Notes under the pieces: model-generated
The model's database searches: none
What the model was told of the DNA's origin: nothing
Seen by the model: the letters and a program-made list of their open reading frames with translations, nothing else
Made by a program: the position numbers and the translations under genes
Part shown: positions 1 through 6,327 of the stretch, piece by piece
Numbering within the stretch: position 1 is the first letter of the stretch
How the letters are laid out: each line of letters starts with the position of its first letter
Assembly (NCBI GenBank): GCA_947176355.1
Contig: CAMWQY010000158.1
Span: 1 to 6,327 of the forward strand
Origin: an uncultured Porphyromonadaceae bacterium
Lineage (GTDB): Bacteria; Bacteroidota; Bacteroidia; Bacteroidales; Muribaculaceae
Direction: 5' to 3'
DNA: 6,327 nt

Positions 1-1
1 T

Positions 2-1219
2 GCGATGGGCCATGCGGTGCGCGCCAACTATCTCTATGCCGGAGTTGCCGACCTTTTTGCTGAAACAGGCGAAGAACAACTGATGAAGAATCTCACCAGC
101 ATCTGGGACGACATTGTGAACCGCAAGATGTACATCACCGGAGCTTGCGGAGCGCTATATGACGGCACTTCCCCCGACGGAACATGCTACGAACCGGACA
201 GTATCCAGAAGGTGCATCAAAGCTATGGCCGACCATATCAGCTTCCCAACAGCACAGCCCACAATGAGACATGTGCCAACATCGGCAACATGCTCTTCAA
301 CTGGCGTATGCTTGAGTCGACCGGAGATGCCAAATATGCAGATATAGTGGAGACCGCCCTATACAACAGCGTACTCAGCGGAGTTAGCCTTGACGGGAAA
401 CGATATTTCTACACCAATCCGCTTCGCATAAGCGACAATTTACCCTATACCCTCCGTTGGCCAAAGACACGTGAGGAATATATAAGCTGTTTCTGCTGCC
501 CTCCAAATACTCTGCGCACCATCTGCGAAGCACAGAATTACGCCTACACTGTCAATGACAGCACTCTTTGGTGTAATCTCTATGGCGACAACGAACTCTC
601 TACTTCCTTAGGGAAGAACCGAAACTTAGTAGTGAAGCAGAACACACTTTATCCATTCGACGGATTGGTAGAACTGACAATGGTCCAAGTACCCAAGAAA
701 GGAGACTTGGCTTTGAAACTCAGAGTGCCGTCATGGTGCGACAAGGGGGTTGTCAAGATAAATGGAGAAACTCAAGACGTAGCCATAACGCCAGACACCT
801 ATATAACATTAAATCGCAAATGGAAAGCCGGCGATAAGGTGACTTTTGATATGGACATGAGGACTAAGCTGATGGAGGCGAATCCGCTTGCAGAGGAAAT
901 ACGCAATCATACAGCTGTCAAACGCGGTCCATTGGTATATTGCCTGGAAAGCATTGACATCGAGGGGGGCAAATCAATTGACGATATCCTTATTCCTGCG
1001 GATGCCCAATTCACCACAAAAGAGATTAATATCGATGGCAGTAGAATCACAGCTCTCGAGACTACAGCGCGTCTTGCCGATAATGGGAATTGGACCGGGA
1101 AGTTATACCGGGAGGTAGGGAGTGCCGACAAGCCGGTCAAAGTGACCCTGATTCCTTATTATGCCTGGGGCAACCGGGATAAGGCTGAGATGAGCGTATG
1201 GCTGCCGCTTGCACGCTGA
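2..1219 (+). CDS. GH127 (DUF1680) glycoside hydrolase, 3' part of gene
   Basis: Partial gene. The frame is open to the left edge, and the Met at base 5 sits inside a conserved GHAVRA motif, so it is an internal residue; by comparison with HypBA1 roughly 250 N-terminal residues are missing. Numbering from that Met, the visible part is the end of the (alpha/alpha)6 barrel (about 1-185), then beta-sandwich sequence, ending in the usual LIPYYAWGNR...WLP tail. The zinc/thiolate centre of GH127 is intact: ETC (E88, C90) and FCCPPN (C164, C165), where C164 matches the catalytic Cys417 of HypBA1. The acid/base position, normally Glu in GExFGxxYxLPN, is Gln72 here (HQSYGRPYQLPN). Known members release beta-L-arabinofuranose, or aceric acid from rhamnogalacturonan II; the substrate here cannot be read from sequence. 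Family assignment is strong, activity uncertain. The next gene follows after 29 bp, suggesting one operon. Confidence 0.9.
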   Translation, partial: AMGHAVRANYLYAGVADLFAETGEEQLMKNLTSIWDDIVNRKMYITGACGALYDGTSPDGTCYEPDSIQKVHQSYGRPYQLPNSTAHNETCANIGNMLFNWRMLESTGDAKYADIVETALYNSVLSGVSLDGKRYFYTNPLRISDNLPYTLRWPKTREEYISCFCCPPNTLRTICEAQNYAYTVNDSTLWCNLYGDNELSTSLGKNRNLVVKQNTLYPFDGLVELTMVQVPKKGDLALKLRVPSWCDKGVVKINGETQDVAITPDTYITLNRKWKAGDKVTFDMDMRTKLMEANPLAEEIRNHTAVKRGPLVYCLESIDIEGGKSIDDILIPADAQFTTKEINIDGSRITALETTARLADNGNWTGKLYREVGSADKPVKVTLIPYYAWGNRDKAEMSVWLPLAR

Positions 1220-1248
1220 AATGACAAACTTCGCTAAACCTTTCATCA

Positions 1249-3459
1249 ATGAATAAGAGAGCATCAATAATCACGGCTATTTTGGCACTGGGATTGCCGG
1301 CATTCTCACAGACATGGATCTGGTATCCCGGCGACTACGAAATATGGCTCGGCAACCGTATGAACAATAACCGTACGGAACGCGGCGCATTCTTCCCTCC
1401 ATTCTGGAAAACAGACAGCCATTTTGTCACCGTGGAGTTCAGTAAAGATATCGAAGTGCCGGAGGATGAGGAGATCACGATTAAGACTGAGGGAAGATAT
1501 AATGTCAAGCTTGATGGCAAACTCCAGTTTGGCGAGCCATCTACATTCACAATCCCTGCAGGAAAGCATAAGCTCAATATCAAGGTGTGGAATCAGTCGA
1601 CTCCCCCTGCATTATATGTGAAGGGGAAGAATGTCAATTCCGATGCCAGCTGGAAAGTGACCAACGAAGATAAGGAATGGATAGATGAAAGCGGGAAGGC
1701 AAGCGACACATCAGCCACCACCTACGCCCAAGCGGGATATTGGAATTTGGACGACATCAATATGCCTCCTTCAACCTTCTCATTGGCTACCCGGCCAAAG
1801 GCGCACGCGGCAATCATAGAAAAAAATGATGGCGGTAGGCTATATGATTTTGGACAAGAGACTTTCGGACAAATAGTATTGAAAAACCCGACGGGCAATG
1901 GGATAGTCAATATATATTATGGTGAGAGTCCGGAAGAGGCTCTTGACATCGACTTTTGCGAGACACTCGACAAAATAGAGTTCGGAAAGAATGATGTCAA
2001 GGATATGGCCACAAACTCAACGAGCCGAAGAGAGAAAGATTACACCCTCGACAATTCCAAGGCTTTCCGCTACGTATATGTGAAGCCTGAAAATGGAATC
2101 AATGTAGAGGATGTAGCGATGCTTTATGAATATGCTCCGGTAGAATACAGAGGAAGTTTCAAATGCAGCGATCCTGAAATCAATAAGATTTGGGATGTAG
2201 GAGCATATACTATGCATCTGACTACACGGGAATTTTTCATTGATGGAATCAAGCGTGACCGCTGGGTATGGAGTGGAGATGCTGTGCAGAGCTATCTCAT
2301 GAATTATTACCTATTCTTCGATAGTCCCACAGTGAAGCGCACTACCCGTCTGCTTCGTGGAAAGGACCCGGTGACAGCCCACATCAATACCATCATGGAC
2401 TATACGCTCTACTGGTTTATCGGCATCTATGATTATTATCTTTATACAGGCGACAAAGACTTTGTGAAGGAAATATATCCCAAGATGCAGTCGATGATGG
2501 ACTACGTATTGAGCCGGACCAACAGCGAAGGAATGCTTGAGGGACTGACCGGCGACTGGGTATTTGTAGACTGGGCAGATTTCCCGATGAGCAAGCAAGG
2601 TGCGCTTTCATTCGAACAGGTGCTTTTATGCAAGAGCCTTGAGACGATGAAGCTCTGTGCAGATATTGTAGGAGACAAGGATGACGCTCTTCTTTATGGC
2701 GATATGGCCACAGCACTTCGCGAAAAGCTATTGCCTACCTTCTGGGACGAAAAGAAGCAAGCCCTTGTGCATAATGTGGAAAACGGGAAAAGGAGTGAGC
2801 AGGTCAATAAGTTCGCAAATATGTTTGCCATCAATTTTGGATATTTCGATGAGCCTACCACTGAATCAGTTATGGAGAACGTAATGCTGAATCCTGATGT
2901 GCCTGCCATCACCACCCCCTATATGCGTTTCTACGAGCTTGAATCGCTATGCGACCGCGGGATGCAACGGCGTGTGCTGCAAGAGATGAAAGATTACTGG
3001 GGAGGGATGCTTCGCGAAGGAGCCACCTCATTCTGGGAAAAGTACAATCCGGAAGATAAGGGCACAGAGCATTTGTCGATGTATGGACGACCCTACGGCA
3101 AAAGCCTTTGCCACGCATGGGGAGCCAGCCCGATATATCTTTTAGGAAGATATTTTCTTGGAGTCGAACCTGTGAAACCGGGATATGAAGAATTTTCAAT
3201 CACCCCTAATCTTGGAGGGCTCAAATGGATGGAAGGGACTGTACCAACTCCCGACGGCGAAATCTCTCTGTATGTAGACGGCAAAGAGATAAAGGTAAAG
3301 GCCACTCAAGGGAAAGGCTACCTCAACATAAAGTCGAAAACCATGCCCAAAGCTGATTATGGCAACTTTGAAAAAGTAGGTCCAAATTCCTATAGGCTTT
3401 GGATCGACACCGATAGAGAGATAAAGATAAAGTACTCAACTTTCGTAAACGAAAGTTGA
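1249..3459 (+). CDS. Secreted GH78-type alpha-L-rhamnosidase
   Basis: Complete, 736 residues. The start gives a clean type I signal peptide (basic MNKR, hydrophobic 7-17, likely cleavage near AFS-Q at 20/21), so a periplasmic or exported enzyme. Residues 22-300 look like beta-sandwich domains found before GH78 barrels; about 305-640 is the (alpha/alpha)6 catalytic barrel; 641-728 a C-terminal beta domain. Catalytic signatures: DGIKRDRWVWSGD (332-344), where D337 aligns with the general acid that is Glu in many GH78 enzymes; GDWVFVDW (435-442); GATSFWEKYN (591-600) with E597 as the expected general base; and LCHAWGA (620-626) with H622 matching the SFNHYA motif. It should hydrolyse terminal alpha-L-rhamnose by inversion. 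No Shine-Dalgarno is seen, as usual in Bacteroidetes. The last eight codons and stop lie inside a palindromic repeat, so the tail STFVNES may be element-derived. Family assignment is strong; linkage preference is unknown. Confidence 0.9.
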   Translation: MNKRASIITAILALGLPAFSQTWIWYPGDYEIWLGNRMNNNRTERGAFFPPFWKTDSHFVTVEFSKDIEVPEDEEITIKTEGRYNVKLDGKLQFGEPSTFTIPAGKHKLNIKVWNQSTPPALYVKGKNVNSDASWKVTNEDKEWIDESGKASDTSATTYAQAGYWNLDDINMPPSTFSLATRPKAHAAIIEKNDGGRLYDFGQETFGQIVLKNPTGNGIVNIYYGESPEEALDIDFCETLDKIEFGKNDVKDMATNSTSRREKDYTLDNSKAFRYVYVKPENGINVEDVAMLYEYAPVEYRGSFKCSDPEINKIWDVGAYTMHLTTREFFIDGIKRDRWVWSGDAVQSYLMNYYLFFDSPTVKRTTRLLRGKDPVTAHINTIMDYTLYWFIGIYDYYLYTGDKDFVKEIYPKMQSMMDYVLSRTNSEGMLEGLTGDWVFVDWADFPMSKQGALSFEQVLLCKSLETMKLCADIVGDKDDALLYGDMATALREKLLPTFWDEKKQALVHNVENGKRSEQVNKFANMFAINFGYFDEPTTESVMENVMLNPDVPAITTPYMRFYELESLCDRGMQRRVLQEMKDYWGGMLREGATSFWEKYNPEDKGTEHLSMYGRPYGKSLCHAWGASPIYLLGRYFLGVEPVKPGYEEFSITPNLGGLKWMEGTVPTPDGEISLYVDGKEIKVKATQGKGYLNIKSKTMPKADYGNFEKVGPNSYRLWIDTDREIKIKYSTFVNES
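3436..3459 (+). other. Perfect stem-loop overlapping the GH78 stop codon
   Basis: A 10-bp perfect inverted repeat (TCAACTTTCG / CGAAAGTTGA) around the 4-base loop TAAA. The right arm ends exactly with the TGA stop of the rhamnosidase gene. It would fold in mRNA as a stable hairpin, but it is not followed by a U-tract (the next bases are AGGTTATGAGG), so it does not look like an intrinsic terminator. It could protect the upstream mRNA 3' end, or simply be the tip of the repeat element. Confidence 0.75.
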
Positions 3460-3490
3460 AGGTTATGAGGTCAGGAGGTTATAAGGTTAA
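3459..3490 (-). repeat. Left array of 8-bp units (4 copies, RRGGTTAT)
   Basis: Four consecutive octamers read AAGGTTAT, GAGGTCAG, GAGGTTAT and AAGGTTAA in strict 8-bp register. They are the reverse complement of the unit in the right array. Bases 3476-3488 match the reverse complement of 3575-3587 perfectly (13 bp), and 12 bp of the same sequence also pair with 3542-3553. The second unit is the most degenerate. Confidence 0.7.
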
Positions 3491-3531
3491 AAAACTCGTA
3501 ATGTAATAATTGATAATAATTATTGGACTAA

Positions 3532-3588
3532 TTAACCCTATAACCTTATAACCCTTATAACCCTATAACCCTATAACCTTATAACCTT
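3532..3588 (+). repeat. Right array of 8-bp units (7 copies, ATAACCYT)
   Basis: Seven near-identical units lie head to tail: TTAACCCT, ATAACCTT, ATAACCCTT (one base longer), ATAACCCT, ATAACCCT, ATAACCTT and ATAACCTT. This is a low-complexity tandem array in inverted orientation to the left array, so several alternative hairpin registers are possible. Copy number of such an array may vary between strains by slippage. Confidence 0.8.
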
Positions 3589-3611
3589 TAAGTTGAGCCT
3601 GCGAAACTTAA
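3588..3611 (+). other. Small inverted repeat at the right end of the element
   Basis: A 7-bp perfect inverted repeat (TTAAGTT at 3588-3594, AACTTAA at 3605-3611) encloses a 10-base loop. It is the counterpart of the perfect hairpin at the left end, with which it shares sequence in inverted orientation. It lies 19 bases before the start codon of the GH67-like gene and so falls in its likely mRNA leader. No consensus Bacteroides promoter (TTTG with TAnnTTTG) was found in the gap. Confidence 0.45.
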
Positions 3612-3630
3612 GTAAACATAACCATTAAGC

Positions 3631-6327
3631 ATGAAAGCATTATCTAAATATCTGACACTCGTCGTTGCAATCATGATGATGTGCGGATGTAATCATCATA
3701 AGACCATAGCCCTTGATTATCCGGAGAACGGATCAAATCGCATGAAGTTTGCCGCCGAGCACCTCAGCAAGGCGCTTGAAGGGAAAGGCTATGACGTAGT
3801 CGAAGCAAAAGATGCAAAAGATGACACAAGAATAATCCGATTGAGTGAGGCCACCGATAGTGTAGGCCCCAAAGAGGGATTCACAATCACTTCTGCAGAT
3901 AATCTGATAGAGGTCAAAGGCAACGATGGGTCGGGCGTCATATATGGATGCATGGAAATTGAAGATATTCTGGATACGGAAGGAAATCTTGACAATCTTC
4001 CGGCTTCGATGACCGATGCTCCTGAAATGGTGCTTCGCGGCGCATGTGTAGGTGTGCAGAAACCATACTTGCTTCCGGGAAGAAGCGTCTATGAATATCC
4101 ATATACTCCTGAAAATTTCCCATGGTTTTATGATAAGGAACTTTGGATTAAATATCTCGACATGTTGGTAGAAAACCGCATGAACTCTCTATATCTTTGG
4201 AATGGCCATCCATTTGCTTCACTCGTAAAGCTTGATGATTATCCATTTGCTGTAGAAGTGGATGAGGAGACATTCAAAAAGAATGAGGAGATGTTTTCAT
4301 TCCTGACTTCGGAAGCTGACAAACGAGGCATCTTCGTAATCCAAATGTTCTACAACATAATAGTCTCCAAACCCTTTGCCGAACATTACGGCATAAAGAC
4401 CCAAGACAGAAACCGCCCAATAACCCCTTTAATCAGCGACTATACGCGTAAGAGTGTAGCGGCTTTCATTGAAAAATATCCTAATGTGGGACTTCTTGTC
4501 TGCCTTGGCGAGGCTATGGACACATACGAGGATGATGTAGAATGGTTTACCGAGACCATAATCCCCGGAGTAAAAGATGGGCTTGCAAAACTGGGGCGTA
4601 CGGATGAGCCACCGTTGCTTTTGCGTGCACACGACACTGACTGCAAAAAAGTGATGGATGCCGCATTGCCACTATACAAAAACTTGTATACAATGCATAA
4701 ATACAATGGGGAGTCTCTCACTACTTACGAGCCACGTGGTCCATGGTCGGAGGTGCACCGGGAACTTAGTTCGCTGGGAAGTGTGCATATCAGCAACGTG
4801 CATATTCTTGCCAATCTTGAGCCATGGCGTTGGAGTTCACCTGATTTCACTCAGAAAGCCGTGCAAGCAATGCATAATGTGCATGGTGCCAACGCCCTGC
4901 ATCTTTACCCTCAAGCTTCTTATTGGGACTGGCCCTATACAGCCGACAGCATCCCCGGAGGACGCCAACTTCAACTTGAGCGCGACAGCACATGGTATGA
5001 AGGTTGGGGGCGCTATGCATGGAATAGTCACCGAGACCGTAAGGATGAAATCAAATACTGGAACCATCGGTTTGCCCGCAAGTTCGGACTTTCTGATGAT
5101 AAAGGAGCTGCTATCAGGACTGCCTACGAAGAATCGGGTGAAATTGCCCCCAAACTTCTGCGCCGATTCGGCATTACGGAAGGCAACCGCCAGACTCTGC
5201 TGCTCGGCATGTTCATGAGTCAGCTCGTCAACCCCTACAAATATACCATCTATCCCGGATTCTACGAAAGTTGCGGACCGGAAGGGGAGAAACTCATCGA
5301 ATTCGTAGAAAAAGAATATAAAGGGGAACCGCATGTCGGCGAACTGCCTCTCGACATAGCAGCCCAGTGTGTTGAACATGGCGACAAAGCCGTAGCTGCA
5401 ATCAAGAGCCTGGGAGGAAAGGTAAAGGCCAACCAAGATGAATTTGACAGATTGGCAAACGACATGGAATGCTATAGACTCTTCGCATATTTCTTCGATC
5501 GCAAGGTGAAAGCAGCTCAGCAAGTCTTAAACTATCAATGGACAAAAGATATAAAGTATCTTGATGCTGCCCTTCCACTTCTTGAAGAGAGTCTCGACTA
5601 TTATAATCAACTTGCTGACCGCACCAAATCCACCTATCTCTATGCCAACAGCATGCAGACAAGTCAACGGCGTATCCCAATAGGGGGCAACGACGGCAAG
5701 AACAAAACATGGGAAGAACTCGCAGTGCATTATCAGGCAGAACTTGACAATTTCAAGCAGAATCTCGCCATGCTGAAGGATAAAGCTGCAGGTAAGGTCA
5801 ATGATAATGCAAAAGAAATCAAGCCTCTCACTGATGCCGATGTCACCATCAACGGATCTTCTCTCAAGCGTGTGAAACTCGCCGAAGGGGCTGTGATATT
5901 TGAAAACAGGCCTGAGGCCAAAGTAGTCGGCCTGGCTCCCGAGCTGCAAGGACTGACCGCATTCCAAGTGGATGGTGAGGCTCAGCGAAAGGAGGGCACT
6001 ACTCTTGATATAGAATGTAAGGGACCTGTCACTCTCCTCGTGGGATATCTAAGGGATGACAATAAGAGATACGCAAAAGCGCCAAAGCTTGAGACTGACG
6101 CATCTGCAAATGAATATGGCCAAGCTGAGCCGGTGCTGACAAATGCCATTCATCTCGATGGCATGGCACTTGCCAACATCCATGGTTATCATTTTGATGC
6201 CGGTAAGCACACTCTTAATCTTCCAAAGGGGTATACACTCGTATTGGGATTCACTTCCGACAAAATTACCCCACGCAATGCAGGGCTTGCAGGAGCTGAA
6301 GAAACTCCTGATTGGCTTTTCTTTTAA
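3631..6327 (+). CDS. GH67-like (alpha-glucuronidase-like) lipoprotein glycosidase
   Basis: Complete, 898 residues. The N-terminus is a lipoprotein signal: hydrophobic 8-17, then CGC with Cys20 as the lipidated residue. The following NHHKT lacks the acidic surface-export signal of Bacteroidetes, so a periplasm-facing anchor is likely. Residues 25-130 resemble the N-terminal alpha/beta domain of GH67/GH20 enzymes (GVIYGCMEIEDIL, 102-114). About 133-440 is a probable TIM barrel; GRYAWNSHRDRKDEIKYW (460-477) resembles the GH67 segment GRLAWDP...ADEW. Candidate catalytic acids are E294 (LLVCLGEAM, like SEG of GH67), E361 (HKYNGESL, near the GH67 KNGPIDF strand) and E397 (HILANLEPW, like QITQEY). 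About 490-730 is mainly helical; 735-898 looks like a beta-rich C-terminal domain I do not recognise. Inferred role: removal of an alpha-linked uronic acid or similar sugar. The resemblance is from memory and distant; it may belong to a separate family. The start is fixed by the lipobox; no Shine-Dalgarno is seen. Confidence 0.65.
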   Translation: MKALSKYLTLVVAIMMMCGCNHHKTIALDYPENGSNRMKFAAEHLSKALEGKGYDVVEAKDAKDDTRIIRLSEATDSVGPKEGFTITSADNLIEVKGNDGSGVIYGCMEIEDILDTEGNLDNLPASMTDAPEMVLRGACVGVQKPYLLPGRSVYEYPYTPENFPWFYDKELWIKYLDMLVENRMNSLYLWNGHPFASLVKLDDYPFAVEVDEETFKKNEEMFSFLTSEADKRGIFVIQMFYNIIVSKPFAEHYGIKTQDRNRPITPLISDYTRKSVAAFIEKYPNVGLLVCLGEAMDTYEDDVEWFTETIIPGVKDGLAKLGRTDEPPLLLRAHDTDCKKVMDAALPLYKNLYTMHKYNGESLTTYEPRGPWSEVHRELSSLGSVHISNVHILANLEPWRWSSPDFTQKAVQAMHNVHGANALHLYPQASYWDWPYTADSIPGGRQLQLERDSTWYEGWGRYAWNSHRDRKDEIKYWNHRFARKFGLSDDKGAAIRTAYEESGEIAPKLLRRFGITEGNRQTLLLGMFMSQLVNPYKYTIYPGFYESCGPEGEKLIEFVEKEYKGEPHVGELPLDIAAQCVEHGDKAVAAIKSLGGKVKANQDEFDRLANDMECYRLFAYFFDRKVKAAQQVLNYQWTKDIKYLDAALPLLEESLDYYNQLADRTKSTYLYANSMQTSQRRIPIGGNDGKNKTWEELAVHYQAELDNFKQNLAMLKDKAAGKVNDNAKEIKPLTDADVTINGSSLKRVKLAEGAVIFENRPEAKVVGLAPELQGLTAFQVDGEAQRKEGTTLDIECKGPVTLLVGYLRDDNKRYAKAPKLETDASANEYGQAEPVLTNAIHLDGMALANIHGYHFDAGKHTLNLPKGYTLVLGFTSDKITPRNAGLAGAEETPDWLFF

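Larger units (their letters stand above)
3433..3614. repeat. MITE-like imperfect inverted-repeat element between GH78 and GH67-like genes
   Basis: The two ends are related in inverted orientation: 3433-3466 and the reverse complement of 3581-3614 agree at 25 of 34 positions with no gaps, including an 8-bp match (AAGGTTAT) at the inner end and TACT at the outer end. Inside them lie arrays of an 8-bp unit in opposite orientation, and the centre (3491-3530) is AT-rich without any coding frame. Seen in sequence: the symmetry. Inferred: a non-autonomous mobile element or a REP-like intergenic repeat. There is no transposase and no certain target duplication. The alternative is a structured untranslated RNA region that evolved in place. 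It spans the end of one gene and stops 16 bp before the next start. Confidence 0.6.

Noticed and set aside
5..7. True start codon for the GH127 gene
   Set aside because: The Met is followed directly by GHAVRA, a conserved mid-protein motif, and the frame is open upstream to the window edge, so it is an internal residue of a truncated gene.
3436..3459. Intrinsic transcription terminator after the rhamnosidase gene
   Set aside because: The hairpin is strong but overlaps the coding sequence and stop codon and has no following T-tract, so I call it only a stem-loop.
3532..3588. CRISPR-like array
   Set aside because: The units are 8 bp with no spacers between them; this is a simple tandem repeat.
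3532..3588. Telomere-like repeat (TAACCC type)
   Set aside because: The unit is 8 bp and degenerate, is internal between two bacterial genes, and has an inverted partner array, so the resemblance is superficial.
3491..3630. Bacteroides-type promoter for the GH67-like gene
   Set aside because: No TTTG box or TAnnTTTG box at suitable spacing was found on the + strand; the AT-rich centre alone is not enough to call a promoter.
4658..5218. Second + strand frame (186 codons) inside the GH67-like gene
   Set aside because: It overlaps the conserved barrel coding sequence in another frame and its product is Cys/His/Thr-rich without domain features, so it is a shadow frame.
4837..5523. Long reverse-strand open frame (228 codons) inside the GH67-like gene
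   Set aside because: It lies wholly within a well-supported coding region on the + strand, its translation has no recognisable domain, and it is probably a shadow of that gene's codon use.

Overview
The window is a fragment of a carbohydrate-degradation gene cluster. It is most likely from a gut-type member of the Bacteroidales (Bacteroides, Muribaculaceae or a close relative). The reasons are the gene content (secreted GH127, GH78 and GH67-like enzymes in a row), the type I and lipoprotein export signals, the absence of strong Shine-Dalgarno sequences before the starts, and the moderate GC content. The genus is inference; there is no rRNA or marker gene here.

Layout, all on the + strand: (1) 2-1219, the 3' part of a GH127 (DUF1680) enzyme gene whose first half lies off the left edge. 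(2) 1249-3459, a complete secreted GH78-type alpha-L-rhamnosidase, 29 bp downstream and probably in the same transcript. (3) 3460-3630, a 171-bp gap without genes. With the last 27 bp of the rhamnosidase gene, almost all of it forms one imperfect inverted repeat of about 182 bp (3433-3614). Its ends are related 34-bp sequences, and arrays of an 8-bp unit lie inside each arm. (4) 3631-6327, a complete lipoprotein of 898 residues with a distant GH67 (alpha-glucuronidase)-like architecture. Its stop codon is the last three bases of the window.

The enzymes would act together in the periplasm on oligosaccharides of a complex, rhamnose-containing acidic plant glycan. GH78 would remove alpha-L-rhamnose, the GH67-like enzyme might remove an alpha-linked uronic acid, and GH127 would remove a furanosidic sugar (beta-L-arabinofuranose or aceric acid in known members). 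Pectic rhamnogalacturonan or arabinogalactan-protein glycans are candidate substrates, but this is inferred from family content. No SusC/SusD pair or regulator is visible in the window.

The points most worth a second look are the MITE-like inverted repeat, which supplies both the last codons of the rhamnosidase and the leader of the next gene; a Glu-to-Gln change at the predicted acid/base position of the GH127 enzyme; and the GH67-like lipoprotein, which retains the GH67 layout but not its standard active-site motifs.
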